A stretch of 64,000 nucleotides of DNA from Geothrix fermentans DSM 14018 (GCF_000428885.1 NZ_KE386810.1:62001-126000), one strand, 5' to 3'. Shown: positions 1 through 8,840, numbered from the stretch's first letter. Translations and numbers: made by a program. The notes: generated by a model not told the origin, from the letters alone.

Positions 1-42
1 AAGGGCCTGCTGGGCACCACCCGGCTCGGCCCCCTGGCGTGA
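1..42 (+). CDS. C-terminal end of an upstream gene (partial)
   Basis: The first 42 bases read as 13 codons, ending LGPLA, followed by TGA at 40-42. Codon use is GC-rich in the third position like the other genes here, so this is probably the tail of a gene that starts outside the window. Too little is present to name it. Confidence 0.35.
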   Translation, partial: KGLLGTTRLGPLA

Positions 43-92
43 TCGCCACCGGGGACGTTCGGGGTTAGATTCGAGGTTTCCAGGGAGCTCCC

Positions 93-599
93 ATGCGTCC
101 GTCCGCCCTCCTCCTCCTGCTCTGCCCACCTCTCTTGGCGCAGACCCCCGCGCCCAAGGCGGACCCCCTGGAGGCCGTGCGGTTCCTCGCCGGGGACTGG
201 GTGGGGGAAGGGGATGGGAAGCCCGGCTCGTCCAGCGGCGCCGCCTCCTTCCGCTTCGAGCTGGAGGGGAAGGCCCTGGTGCGGCGCAGCCATGCCGACT
301 ACCCCGCCGCCAACGGCCGGCCCGCCTCCCACCACGAGGACCTGATGACGGTCTTCGCCGAGGCCGGCCAGCTCAAGGCCTTCTACGCCGACAACGAGGG
401 CCACGTCATCCGCTACCAGGCGTCCGCCGTACCCCAGGGTGTGGCCTTTACGAGCGAGCCCGCGCCCGGCCCACGCTTCCGCCTGACCTACCTCCGCGGA
501 GCCGCCGAGACCGTCACCGTCCGCTTCGAGATCGCCCCGCCCAGTACGCCTGAAGCCTTCAAGACCTACCTGGAAGGAGTGACGCGTCGAGTGAAGTGA
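93..599 (+). CDS. Exported small protein, DUF1579/lipocalin-like
   Basis: A 168-residue protein with a short hydrophobic signal peptide (residues 1-16, cleavage likely after LLAQ), so it is probably periplasmic. The start is supported by GGGAG seven bases upstream. The stretch FLAGDWVGEG near residue 31, followed by alternating beta-type segments, resembles small lipocalin-like beta-barrel families that begin with an 'xLxGxWxG' motif (DUF1579/THAP4-like). No catalytic residues can be assigned. It stands alone and faces the ccsA operon, from which a strong two-way hairpin separates it. The family assignment is by pattern only; the coding call is firm. Confidence 0.7.
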   Translation: MRPSALLLLLCPPLLAQTPAPKADPLEAVRFLAGDWVGEGDGKPGSSSGAASFRFELEGKALVRRSHADYPAANGRPASHHEDLMTVFAEAGQLKAFYADNEGHVIRYQASAVPQGVAFTSEPAPGPRFRLTYLRGAAETVTVRFEIAPPSTPEAFKTYLEGVTRRVK

Positions 600-611
600 C
601 GCTTTTCCATG

Positions 612-652
612 CCTGCAAAACGGCCCCCGGAAACCGGGGGCCGTTTTGCAGG
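612..652. terminator. Bidirectional terminator hairpin
   Basis: Perfect 19-bp inverted repeat CCTGCAAAACGGCCCCCGG (612-630) and its complement (634-652) around an AAA loop. The arms carry A-runs and T-runs, so the hairpin works as an intrinsic terminator on both strands. It sits between the convergent ends of the 93-599 gene and ccsA. Confidence 0.9.
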
Positions 653-664
653 TAGCAAAAGACT

Positions 665-2437
665 TCACGCTCTAGTGTGGGGCTTCTGTTCCCAGAAGCG
701 GGCGGGCGCGTAGCAGATGGCCATGAAGACCAGCTGGCTGAGGCAGAAGCCCGTGAGGGCCCAGAAGGCCTGGTCCATGAAGCCGTAGGAGTGCAGGCCC
801 ACGCCCAGCATGTTCACGCCGAACCAGGAGAGGGCGGTGATGATGTTGCCGAAGATGGCCATCACCATAGTGCCGCGCTCGCGCACGTAGCCGGCCCAGC
901 GCGCGTGGAGGATGATGGCGTTCCACAGCACGATCATCAGGGCGCCGTTCTCCTTGGGATCCCAGCCCCAGAAGCGGCCCCAGGACTGGTCGGCCCAGAT
1001 GCCGCCCAGCACGGTGCCCACGAAGCTGAAGAAGAGGGCGAAGCAGATGATGCCGTAGGCCATGTCCACCAGGGCCTTGTCCGTTTCCACGTCCACCTTG
1101 GTGGCGATGTGCTTCCGGATGGCGTAGCCGATGGCGATGGCCCCGGCGAGGAAGGTGCCCGAGTAGCCGATGGTGATGGTCACCACGTGCGTGGCCAGCC
1201 AGAAGTTGGAGTCCAGCACGGCCCGCATCATCTCCATGGTGTCGCCCTCGGTGCCCAGGTTCTGGGCCACGATGAGCGAGGCGAAGCCCGCGGCGGCGGC
1301 CACGGCGGTGCCGAAGCCCTTGCGGTACATCCGCTCCACGATGAGGCCCAGGATCACCGCGCCCCAGCCCACGAAGACGGCGGAGGAGTAGAGGTTCGTC
1401 ACTGGCGGGCGGCCCTGGAGGATGATGCGCGCGGCCAGGCCCAGGGTGTGCACGATGGCCCCGGCGAACAGCAGGGAGTAGGCCGTGGGCTGGAGGAGCT
1501 CGGGCTTGTAGATCCAGGACACGCACAGCACGAGGAAGGCCACGAAGTAGATGGACAGGCCCACGAAGAAGGGCTGGGCCCGGTTGAAGATCACCTCGTT
1601 GGTCGCATGGCTGAGGGCGCCGGGCTTGAGGGTGGAGACCACCCCGTTCATGTCGGCCAGGGCCTGGTTGAAGCCCGCGGCGTCATTGGCCACATAGGCC
1701 GCGTTGAGCCGGGCGAGGGGCACCAGGGCCGGATGGGTGCCCTGGCCTGCGGCCATGGCCTGGAGGCCTTCCCCGATGCTCTTCCAGGCGTCGGGGTTGG
1801 CGCCGGGGAGGGGAGGCAGGATGCGGAAGTGGGCCAGCTGCGTCAGGTCCTGGTGGCGGGCCGAGGCCTCGGCGTCGCCGATGGACTGGAGCTCCCAGCC
1901 CAGGCCCGGCGAGCCGGCCAGCTGGAGGGTGTTCCGCAGCTTGTAGTAGAGGAAGGCGCGGTCGAACAGGTTCACGATGGCGCTCTGGAAGCGGGTCCGC
2001 TTCTGAGGCGCGATGGGCTGTGCGGTCTGGGCCTGCTTCTGGATCTCCTCCAGGTGGGAGGACAGGTCGGCAAAGCTGAAGTAGTTCCGGTTCTTGGTCT
2101 GCTTGGCCCCGATGAGACCGATGATGTCGGGATCATCGATGACGAAGATGGGCTGCTGATCGGCCACCTGGGGACGGAACATCACGTCGAGGATCCACTC
2201 GTCGGGTCCGATGGTGCGGCCCTCGTACCGGAATCCCTGGCGGCTGTGGATGATCAGCAGGGAGTTGCGGGCCACGGAATCCAGCGGCTTGACGCGGCCA
2301 CCTTCGAGGATGGGGATGTTGCCGAAGCCGGCGGCGTCGAAGCCGCGCACCTTCCCACCGGGCATGGCGAAGATGAGGGCGACGAGCAGGGCCAGGATGC
2401 CGGCGCCCCAGGCGAGGTACTTCTGGACGAAGGTCAT
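665..2437 (-). CDS. ccsA: Cytochrome c biogenesis protein CcsA, long form
   Basis: A 590-residue multi-spanning membrane protein and haem-handling subunit of the System II cytochrome c synthase. The C-terminal half is the conserved CcsA/CcsB/CcmC domain with the tryptophan-rich haem motif WGRFWGWDPKENGAL around residues 490-504. The N-terminal half, after an anchor at residues 8-25, is an extended periplasmic region starting IPILEGGRVKPLDS, a layout known from long CcsA proteins in Bacteroidetes and Acidobacteria; classical CcsA is nearer 320 residues. AAGGAGG lies seven bases before the ATG. It follows resB by two bases, so the pair is translated together. It would mature the many c-type cytochromes in this window. 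Confidence 0.93.
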   Translation of the reverse strand: MTFVQKYLAWGAGILALLVALIFAMPGGKVRGFDAAGFGNIPILEGGRVKPLDSVARNSLLIIHSRQGFRYEGRTIGPDEWILDVMFRPQVADQQPIFVIDDPDIIGLIGAKQTKNRNYFSFADLSSHLEEIQKQAQTAQPIAPQKRTRFQSAIVNLFDRAFLYYKLRNTLQLAGSPGLGWELQSIGDAEASARHQDLTQLAHFRILPPLPGANPDAWKSIGEGLQAMAAGQGTHPALVPLARLNAAYVANDAAGFNQALADMNGVVSTLKPGALSHATNEVIFNRAQPFFVGLSIYFVAFLVLCVSWIYKPELLQPTAYSLLFAGAIVHTLGLAARIILQGRPPVTNLYSSAVFVGWGAVILGLIVERMYRKGFGTAVAAAAGFASLIVAQNLGTEGDTMEMMRAVLDSNFWLATHVVTITIGYSGTFLAGAIAIGYAIRKHIATKVDVETDKALVDMAYGIICFALFFSFVGTVLGGIWADQSWGRFWGWDPKENGALMIVLWNAIILHARWAGYVRERGTMVMAIFGNIITALSWFGVNMLGVGLHSYGFMDQAFWALTGFCLSQLVFMAICYAPARFWEQKPHTRA

Positions 2438-2439
2438 GG

Positions 2440-3600
2440 TCAGGCCTCCTTCTTGTCCTGGCGCCGCTTCAGCGAGCGCCGCAGGACGATGGCGAAGTGC
2501 ACGAGCAGGCCCAGGGAGACCAGCACGCAGGACACATACGGGAGCAGCCAGCCGGGATTTTCGACCACGGAAAGGACGGAGAGGGTGTCGTTCTTGCCGA
2601 AGCTCGCCTGGTAGAAGGTCTTGCCCTCGTACCGCAGCGGCTGGTTCATGTAGATGAGCACCTCGCGGGATTCCTTCTGGGAGGGGTTCACCACCTGGAC
2701 CAGGCTGGAGAAGTTCTTGGGGATCTGCGTGCCGGGGTAGACGTCATGCCGGAACTGCTTGAGCGTGAAGGAGTACGGCAGGTACTGGCGGAGCAGGCGC
2801 ATGGAGAGCGAGTAGGTGCGGCCCTCGTGGGTGAAGGACTGGGGCGCCCCGATGGCCATGGAGGCCAGCCAGGTGCCGTAGCTGCGTCCGCCGGCCACGG
2901 GCTCCACGAACACCGAGCCGGTGTTCAGCTCGTTGTCGTTGGTGACCGTGGGCCGTTCCACGATCGCAATGCCCGGGCCCACGCCGGCCGTGGCCATGGA
3001 GGGCGGCATGCCCGGGGCCAGGTTGGAGAGCTCGGAATTGGGGAAGTAGCGCTTCACATTGAGGGTGATGGGGGTGCCGGGGATGGGGATGGCGCCGCCC
3101 CTGGACAGCAGGGTGTCGGGAACGGAATAGACCTCGTCCCAGGCGGGATCGGTGACGTCGATGACGGCCAGCTCCATGTTCTTGTAGCTCTGGACGTAGT
3201 TGACGGTCTGGCCCACCTCGATGGACATGTTGGTGTCTACCTGCATCATCCCCGCCACGAACTCGCCGGCGAACAGGATCACCAGGCCCGCGTGGACCAG
3301 CCACATGCCGGCCTTCTGCCAGGTACGCTGGATGTCGAGGGTCTTGGCGATGAGGTTGAGGGTGAGCAGGAGACCCACCAGGCCGCCGCCGGGGAACACG
3401 GGGATGGCGAAGGGAAGCGCCGCGAACTGCTTCTTCACGAAGAAGCTGCGCATGTAGGCGTTCACCGCGCCCTGGGTGCCCATCTCCACCTGGGCCAGGG
3501 TGCAGAGCACCACGAGGCACATGAGGAGGGCCAGCAGGACGATGGTGAGCTGGAAGGACTTGAGGAAAGTCCAGATGCGGGAGGCGAGTGTCTTAATCAA
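2440..3600 (-). CDS. resB: Cytochrome c biogenesis protein ResB
   Basis: A 386-residue ResB/Ccs1-type protein, partner of CcsA in System II haem ligation to apocytochrome c. Visible features are a first membrane segment near residues 16-36, two more before residue 120 (LLLTLNLIAKTL and AGLVILFAGEFVAGM), a large periplasmic domain, and a final segment at 352-373 followed by a basic tail. The first codon appears to be TTG at 3600, which overlaps the end of the lipoprotein gene by eight bases (TTGATTAA); the next in-frame Met is inside the first membrane helix, so TTG is preferred. It is the middle gene of a lipoprotein-resB-ccsA operon. Confidence 0.9.
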   Translation of the reverse strand: MIKTLASRIWTFLKSFQLTIVLLALLMCLVVLCTLAQVEMGTQGAVNAYMRSFFVKKQFAALPFAIPVFPGGGLVGLLLTLNLIAKTLDIQRTWQKAGMWLVHAGLVILFAGEFVAGMMQVDTNMSIEVGQTVNYVQSYKNMELAVIDVTDPAWDEVYSVPDTLLSRGGAIPIPGTPITLNVKRYFPNSELSNLAPGMPPSMATAGVGPGIAIVERPTVTNDNELNTGSVFVEPVAGGRSYGTWLASMAIGAPQSFTHEGRTYSLSMRLLRQYLPYSFTLKQFRHDVYPGTQIPKNFSSLVQVVNPSQKESREVLIYMNQPLRYEGKTFYQASFGKNDTLSVLSVVENPGWLLPYVSCVLVSLGLLVHFAIVLRRSLKRRQDKKEA

Positions 3601-4225
3601 GGCGGAGGCTCTCCAGGATGCGCATGAAATCAGGCTTGGCCTTGGCCACGGGGCCCGCGTCGCCAGTCAGCTTCAGAAACCAGGTGTTCCCGTCGGGAGT
3701 GGAGATGAGGCCGGCCACCATGCGGCTCTTGGCCTGGCCCTCGCTGGTGAAGTCGTAGACGTTCAGGGCGCCGGCCTTGGACTTGACCACCACCCGCGCC
3801 GCGGCCAGGGCCGCTTCGTCGATGGGGCCGAGGCCGATCTGGCCGCGCCAGCGGTTCACGTTGGCCAGCTCGCCGCCGGCGGCGCCGGGCAGCACCACCA
3901 CCGTGGCCTCGTGGCGCCCCTGGATGGGGGACTTGAAGGTGGCGAAGCGCATGCCCTCACCGGGGACCTCGCTCCACCCCTTGGGCAGGGACCACTTCAG
4001 GGCGCCGGCTCCCGCGGGGCGGGGCGGGGCGGGCATGTCGCCGCCGGCGGGGGGCATCCCCTCCATCTCATGGCCCGGATGGTCGGGATGATCGGCCACG
4101 GCCTCCTTGGGCACCCGGTAGTGGCTCACCTGGTCGCGGCCGCACCCGACGGCCAGGGCCAGGAGGCCGGTGCCGGCCAGGAACGAGGCCTTCGCGATGA
4201 AGGACCTGGAATGGCGGGGAAACAT
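3593..4225 (-). CDS. Putative lipoprotein in the cytochrome maturation operon
   Basis: About 210 residues from the ATG at 4225; TTG 4240 has a better-placed AGAGGA and GTG 4258 is also open, so the start is uncertain. The N-terminus is basic, then hydrophobic, ending in a lipobox (LALAVGC), so it is probably a membrane-anchored lipoprotein. A His- and Met-rich linker follows (HPDHPGHEMEGM), which could bind metal or haem. The rest, with FKSPIQGRHEATVVVLPG and VNRWRGQIGL, looks like one folded domain that I cannot assign to a named enzyme. It overlaps resB, which suggests a role in cytochrome c maturation or delivery; that role is inference. Confidence 0.8.
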   Translation of the reverse strand: MFPRHSRSFIAKASFLAGTGLLALAVGCGRDQVSHYRVPKEAVADHPDHPGHEMEGMPPAGGDMPAPPRPAGAGALKWSLPKGWSEVPGEGMRFATFKSPIQGRHEATVVVLPGAAGGELANVNRWRGQIGLGPIDEAALAAARVVVKSKAGALNVYDFTSEGQAKSRMVAGLISTPDGNTWFLKLTGDAGPVAKAKPDFMRILESLRLD

Positions 4226-4308
4226 CGATGTTTTCAACAAGGGGTTCCTCTGGGACACATCAGAATACCGGACCTTCTGGGGGGGAGACTCGTGACATTA
4301 GGCAAGGC

Positions 4309-4554
4309 TCAGAAGCCGAGAGGCTGGACGGCTTCATCGATGAGATGGGCCAACTGTTGATCTTTCTGGGTGATCCCTCCCGCATCGTGGGTGGTCAGGG
4401 CGATCCTGACGTGGCCCCAACCAAAGATGATATCTGGGTGGTGATTCATGGCCTCCGAAGGTTCCACCACGGCGGTCACAATCCGGAAGGCGGTCATGAA
4501 ATCCGGGGTCCGGAATTCCCGCACCAGGCATCCGTCCTGCTCGATCCAGCTCAT
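4309..4554 (-). CDS. phhB: Pterin-4a-carbinolamine dehydratase
   Basis: An 81-residue protein that dehydrates 4a-hydroxytetrahydrobiopterin, recycling the cofactor used by phenylalanine hydroxylase. The family signature is clear: NHHPDIIFGWGHVRIALTTH followed by GGIT and DQQLAHLID. The ATG at 4554 overlaps the phhA stop as ATGA, so the two are translationally coupled, and the pairing of dehydratase with hydroxylase confirms the function. A longer in-frame extension upstream exists but lies inside phhA and lacks family similarity. Confidence 0.92.
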   Translation of the reverse strand: MSWIEQDGCLVREFRTPDFMTAFRIVTAVVEPSEAMNHHPDIIFGWGHVRIALTTHDAGGITQKDQQLAHLIDEAVQPLGF

Positions 4555-6146
4555 GGCCGCGCCTCCTGGGTTTCCAGTTCCGCCAGCTCCTCCTGGAGGA
4601 GCCACTCGCCTGGGTAGGTCCGGGCCCGGGTGGCCAGGGCCTGGAGCCGGGGGCCATCCCCGGCCTCCCGGGCTTCCCGGGCCTCCCGGTAGAGGGCAGC
4701 CAGGTCCGGGGCCAGGGAGGAGGCTTTCCGGGCCCTTGCCTGGGCTTCGGCTTCGCCTTCTGCAAAGGTGCCTTGGGACCCGTACCAGCGATCCCAGGCG
4801 CCCGGATCCGCCGGGCCACCGGCCACGGAAGGCAGGCCGGAGCTGAGGAAGAGCAGGGCCCAGCTGGGCAGGTCCAGGGGGCGGCCGTCCTGGTGGCCCC
4901 GGAGGTTGATCACTTCGTGTTCGCCCACTCGGAAGCCCGTCAGGAAGAGGCCGGAGGGGAGGTCCAGGCTGAAGGGCCCCCGCGCCGGGAGCGTGCCCGT
5001 CCCGAAGGCCACCACGGCCGTGCCGGGCCAGGGCGGCGCCTCAGCCACGCCCTGGCGGGAGATCATCACGGGGCCCTCGACCCGCGCCAGGGCGGTGGAG
5101 AGCCCGGGGGCCAGCTCGCCGCGGGCCGGTATCCGGGCCACGACCTTGCCGGTGATCTCCAGGCCGCCCTCCAGCCCCAGGTGGTTCACGGTCCGGGCGC
5201 GGAGGGCCTCCTCGAGGCCGTGATCCCCGCCGCGCCGCCAGCCCAGGGTGGCCTCGAAGGCCTCCAGCACTTCGAAGAGGTGGTCGAAGTCCCGGGCGAC
5301 GAAGAGCTGGGGCTGCATGCGGGTGATGTCGTACTCGGTGTCGACGCAGACCAAGCTCAGGGGCACCTTCGCCACGGCCGGCGTGAGGCAGTGGGCTGCC
5401 TCGCCCAGGCTGCTCAGGAGGCCGGCGCCGTAGAGCTTGGGATCGGCGAGATCGCCCACCAGCCCGTACTCCGCGGTCCACCAGTAGAGGCGGCTGGCCC
5501 TGGTGCTCTCGCTCACGTAGCGGCGGCTGGCGGAGGCGGCGCGCAGGCGCTCCTCGGCCAGGTGGACCTCGGCCCCGGTGGCCTCGGGGTCCTCCTTCAC
5601 CACGCTGAGGTTGCGGATGGCCTCGTAGACGGCCTGGTCCTCCACGGAGGCGATGGCCCGGAAGCCCGCTTCGCCGCAGCGCTTGAGGTAGTCCGCGTAG
5701 CGGCGGTCCGCGAGGATGGGGGCGTGGCCGGCGCTCTCGTGGACGATGTCCGGGGCCGGGGTGTACTCGATGTGCTCGTGGCTGCGGATGTCCGCGGCGA
5801 TGGCCAGGACGCCGAGGGACTGCAGCTCCGTGAACACCGCCGGGGGGATGAAGCCCCGCACGCCCACGGCGCACCAGCCCAGGCCCTCCAGCTTCAGGTT
5901 CATCTCGTCCAGGCTGGGGATGCGCTCCAGGCCGATGCCCGTGGCCGCCAAGCCCGAGAGGTAGCTGGCGTGGGCCGTATCCTTCAGTCGGTCCGCGAGC
6001 CGGTGGAGGATGTGCCGCCAGACCGCGTGGTCCCGGGGGGTGTAGGCCCCGTAGTCCTGCTCCGCCACGTAGCGCCGGAGGTGGGCCGGGAGCCGGTCGA
6101 TGGCGCGCTGGGTGGGGCTGGGGGACGCGGTGGGGGAAGCCATCAT
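4551..6146 (-). CDS. phhA: Phenylalanine 4-monooxygenase, long form
   Basis: A 531-residue pterin-dependent aromatic amino acid hydroxylase converting phenylalanine to tyrosine. The iron-binding motif PDIVHESAGH gives His136 and His141, and Glu226 in WWTAEYGLVGD is the likely third ligand. Classical bacterial enzymes are about 260-300 residues; this one has extra residues between the His pair and the Glu (roughly 160-215) and a C-terminal extension beyond about residue 330 that I cannot assign, as in long bacterial forms such as those in Bacillus. No clear ribosome site precedes the tandem ATGs at 6146/6143. It overlaps phhB by four bases. Confidence 0.9.
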   Translation of the reverse strand: MMASPTASPSPTQRAIDRLPAHLRRYVAEQDYGAYTPRDHAVWRHILHRLADRLKDTAHASYLSGLAATGIGLERIPSLDEMNLKLEGLGWCAVGVRGFIPPAVFTELQSLGVLAIAADIRSHEHIEYTPAPDIVHESAGHAPILADRRYADYLKRCGEAGFRAIASVEDQAVYEAIRNLSVVKEDPEATGAEVHLAEERLRAASASRRYVSESTRASRLYWWTAEYGLVGDLADPKLYGAGLLSSLGEAAHCLTPAVAKVPLSLVCVDTEYDITRMQPQLFVARDFDHLFEVLEAFEATLGWRRGGDHGLEEALRARTVNHLGLEGGLEITGKVVARIPARGELAPGLSTALARVEGPVMISRQGVAEAPPWPGTAVVAFGTGTLPARGPFSLDLPSGLFLTGFRVGEHEVINLRGHQDGRPLDLPSWALLFLSSGLPSVAGGPADPGAWDRWYGSQGTFAEGEAEAQARARKASSLAPDLAALYREAREAREAGDGPRLQALATRARTYPGEWLLQEELAELETQEARP

Positions 6147-6225
6147 TGAATTCTAATCCGAAATCAATGCCCCGGCCCGGCGGGAGCGTCCCGGGTTCCA
6201 CTGGAAGGCGGGGTACCCTGGTCCC

Positions 6226-7005
6226 ATGGCCTTCGATCCCTGGGAACCCTACCGCGACCTCCGCTTCGCCGGCACCCGGGAGCATCCGGAGCATGGCCCC
6301 TGCTTCATCGCCGAGGGCCGTATCCTGGTGGAGGACCTGCTGGCCGCAGGCCGGGCCGGCAGGCTTCGCATCGTCTCCGTGGCGGCCACCACCACGGCTG
6401 CAGAGGCCGCGAGGCCCCTGCTTCCGGAGGGGACGGAGCTGCTGGTGGCCGAGCCGGAGGCCCTGTCGGCCATGGCGGGCTTCTCCTTCCACCGGGGGCT
6501 CATGGCCCTGGCCCAGGTGCCGCCGCCGCCCTCCGGCGAGGCCCTGCGCGCCGCCCGGCGGCTGCTGGTGCTGCCGCGGCTCTACGACGGCGAGAACCTG
6601 GGTCTGCTGCTGCGCAGCGCCGCGGCCCTGGGTCTGGACGGCGTGCTGGCGGGGCCGGGGCCGGGCCTCTGGAGCCGGCGTACGGTGCGGGTCTCCATGG
6701 GCGCCGTCTGGCGCATCCCCGTGTGGCGGGTGGACGACCCCTGGACGCTCCTGGCGGACTGGAAGGCGGCGGAGGCAGGTTCGGAGATCATCGCCGCCGC
6801 GCTCTCCCCTTCGGCCCAGGATGCCCGCACCTGGCGGCCCGCGCCGCGCACGGCCCTGGTCATGGGGCCCGAGGACACGGGCCTGGATGCCGCGCAGCTG
6901 GCCTGCTGCGACCGCGCCGTGGCCATCCCCATGGCCTCGGGCATGGACAGCCTGAACGTGGCCGCCGCGGGGGCGATCCTGATGTTCAGGCTGGTGGAAG
7001 GTTGA
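6226..7005 (+). CDS. TrmH/SpoU-family RNA methyltransferase
   Basis: A 259-residue protein of the SPOUT class, expected to 2'-O-methylate tRNA or rRNA using S-adenosylmethionine. The three SpoU motifs are present in order: a motif-1-like stretch DGENLGLLLRSAAALGLDGV near residue 124, motif 2 ALVMGPEDTGL near 209, and motif 3 IPMASGMDSLNVAAAGAI near 236, which form the knotted cofactor site. The N-terminal 100 residues resemble the substrate-binding domain of this family. It is divergent from phhA and ends three bases before a convergent gene. The specific RNA target cannot be told from sequence. Confidence 0.88.
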   Translation: MAFDPWEPYRDLRFAGTREHPEHGPCFIAEGRILVEDLLAAGRAGRLRIVSVAATTTAAEAARPLLPEGTELLVAEPEALSAMAGFSFHRGLMALAQVPPPPSGEALRAARRLLVLPRLYDGENLGLLLRSAAALGLDGVLAGPGPGLWSRRTVRVSMGAVWRIPVWRVDDPWTLLADWKAAEAGSEIIAAALSPSAQDARTWRPAPRTALVMGPEDTGLDAAQLACCDRAVAIPMASGMDSLNVAAAGAILMFRLVEG

Positions 7006-7008
7006 GCC

Positions 7009-7578
7009 TCAGGGCTCGCGGCTGCTGGCGATGTCCGCCAGACGGATGAGCTCGGCCACCACCTCGCGCCGCGCCGTGTCCTGTCCATAGAGGGCCGACA
7101 CCTTCTTCCGGGCCGCGGCCACATCGCCGCAGGCCTTGCCCCGGGCGATCAGCTCCTTGCAGGCCTCGGGCATGGGGCCCCAGTTCCCGCACTCCACGAA
7201 GCGGTCGCTGAGGAAGATGAACTTGGGAATGGCCTCGCCCCCGTTCGTGAGGAAGCGCGCGAACACATCCGGGTGCTGCCCCCGGCTGATGTAGCGGACC
7301 TGCAGGTTCGGGCCCGCCTCCGCCAGGCGCTGGAGTACGGGCACATGGCGCACCACGTCGCCGCACCAGTCCTCGGCGATGGCCACCACATGCACAGGCC
7401 GTGGCAGGGCGGCCATGAAGGCCGCCGCGGAGGGGTCCAGCTTCAGGGCCTGCCGCTGGGCTTCCATCTGGTCGCGCTGCTCCGCGGACTCCGCCGCGGC
7501 CAGCCAGGTCGCATAGTCCTGGCCCGAGGCATGGACGGCTTTCCAGTCGATGAGGGGCAGGGTGGCAGGGCGCGGCAT
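7009..7578 (-). CDS. Thioredoxin-family protein with single active-site Cys
   Basis: A 189-residue protein starting at the ATG at 7578, chosen because AGGAGG lies five bases before it; an open frame continues upstream without support. The thioredoxin-like core includes AIAEDWCGDVVRHVPVLQ, where the usual CxxC is replaced by WCGD with no second Cys, and the cis-proline region IPKFIFL. This pattern is known in a thioredoxin-like family with one conserved cysteine. It has no signal peptide, so it is cytoplasmic. A general thiol-disulphide reductase role is doubtful; a glutaredoxin- or peroxiredoxin-like thiol role is possible. Confidence 0.82.
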   Translation of the reverse strand: MPRPATLPLIDWKAVHASGQDYATWLAAAESAEQRDQMEAQRQALKLDPSAAAFMAALPRPVHVVAIAEDWCGDVVRHVPVLQRLAEAGPNLQVRYISRGQHPDVFARFLTNGGEAIPKFIFLSDRFVECGNWGPMPEACKELIARGKACGDVAAARKKVSALYGQDTARREVVAELIRLADIASSREP

Positions 7579-7741
7579 GGAACCTCCTCGGGTCATCTGA
7601 TGCTCGCACGCCGGCACTCGTTGCAGGCCGCCTCCATGCCCGTCCATGATTCCCCACACCCGCACGCTACGCACCTGGAAGTGCGTCGTGCCCGAGGCGC
7701 GGCCCTGGACTAGAGTGGAACTCTGTCTTCAAGGAGTCCCC

Positions 7742-8785
7742 ATGGCCACCGCCAAAGCCTACGCCGCGACCTCCGCCACATCCCCGCTCGCGCCCTTCCA
7801 GATCGAGCGCCGGGCCGTGGGGCCGCACGATGTCCAGATCGAGATCGCCTACTGCGGCATCTGCCACTCGGACCTCCACCAGGTGCGCGACGAGTGGGGC
7901 GGTTCCAGGTTCCCCATGGTTCCCGGGCACGAGATCGTCGGGAAGATCACCGCGGTGGGAGCCCACGTGAAGGCCTTCAAGGTGGGCGACCTGGCGGGCG
8001 TGGGCTGCATGGTGGACAGCTGCCGCACCTGCCCCAGCTGCCAGCGCAAGCTCGAGCAGTTCTGCGAGAAGGGCGTGGCCTGGAGCTACAACAGCACCGA
8101 GATGGACCGGGTGACCCCCACCTATGGCGGCTATTCGTCCAGCATCGTGGTGGACGAGGCCTTCACGCTGAAGGTCTCCCCCAAGCTGGACCTGGCCGCG
8201 GCGGCGCCCCTGCTCTGCGCGGGCATCACCACCTACTCCCCCCTGCGCCACTGGAACACGAAGAAGGGCGACAAGGTGGGCGTGGTGGGACTGGGCGGCC
8301 TGGGCCACATGGCCGTGAAGCTGGCCGCCGCCATGGGCGCCGAGGTGACCATGCTGAGCACCTCGAAGTCGAAGGAGGCCGATGCCCGCAAGCTGGGAGC
8401 CCATCACTTCGGGCTCACCTCGGAGGACGCCACCTTCAAGCGGCTGGCCGGCCAGTTCGACCTCATCATCGATACCATCTCCGCACCTCACGACTACAAC
8501 AAGTACCTGGGCCTCCTCCGCGTGGAGGGCGCCATGGTGCTGCTGGGCGTGCCCCCGGAACCCACCCCCGTGGCGGCCCACTCGCTCATCGGCGGGCGCA
8601 AGACCCTGAGCGGCTCGCTCATCGGGGGCATCCAGGAGACCCAGGAGATGCTCGACTTCTGCGCCGAGCACGGCATCGTCTCCGACATCGAGCTGATCCC
8701 CGTTCAGCAGGTGAACGAGGCCTACACGCGCATGCTGAAGAACGATGTCCGCTACCGCTTCGTGCTGGATATGAAGACGCTGTAG
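7742..8785 (+). CDS. Zinc-dependent NAD(P) alcohol dehydrogenase, CAD/YahK type
   Basis: A 347-residue medium-chain dehydrogenase. The start at 7742 has AAGGAG six bases upstream. Catalytic zinc ligands are in CGICHSDLH and GHEIVGK, and the four-Cys structural zinc loop is CRTCPSCQRKLEQFC. The nucleotide fold has GLGGLGHMAVK near residue 184, followed by LSTSKSKE, a sequence typical of NADP-preferring cinnamyl-alcohol-dehydrogenase-like enzymes such as E. coli YahK (aldehyde reduction). It is a single gene ending at a strong hairpin. The physiological substrate is unknown. Confidence 0.9.
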   Translation: MATAKAYAATSATSPLAPFQIERRAVGPHDVQIEIAYCGICHSDLHQVRDEWGGSRFPMVPGHEIVGKITAVGAHVKAFKVGDLAGVGCMVDSCRTCPSCQRKLEQFCEKGVAWSYNSTEMDRVTPTYGGYSSSIVVDEAFTLKVSPKLDLAAAAPLLCAGITTYSPLRHWNTKKGDKVGVVGLGGLGHMAVKLAAAMGAEVTMLSTSKSKEADARKLGAHHFGLTSEDATFKRLAGQFDLIIDTISAPHDYNKYLGLLRVEGAMVLLGVPPEPTPVAAHSLIGGRKTLSGSLIGGIQETQEMLDFCAEHGIVSDIELIPVQQVNEAYTRMLKNDVRYRFVLDMKTL

Positions 8786-8814
8786 CAGGACGGCCGGCAG
8801 GCGTCCCCATGGGA

Positions 8815-8840
8815 AAGCGCCCCGCCTCGGCGGGGCGCTT
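8815..8840. terminator. Terminator hairpin between convergent genes
   Basis: Inverted repeat AAGCGCCCCGCC (8815-8826) and GGCGGGGCGCTT (8829-8840). A-rich and T-rich ends let it act for both the dehydrogenase and the gene ending at 8863. Confidence 0.75.

Noticed and set aside
677-2614. Very long open frame antisense to ccsA
   Set aside because: Arises from GC-rich third codon positions of ccsA; its protein is low-complexity Gly/Ala/His-rich with no family features.
7646-7741. Upstream extension of the alcohol dehydrogenase
   Set aside because: The ribosome site AAGGAG and family alignment support ATG 7742; the extension has no family similarity.
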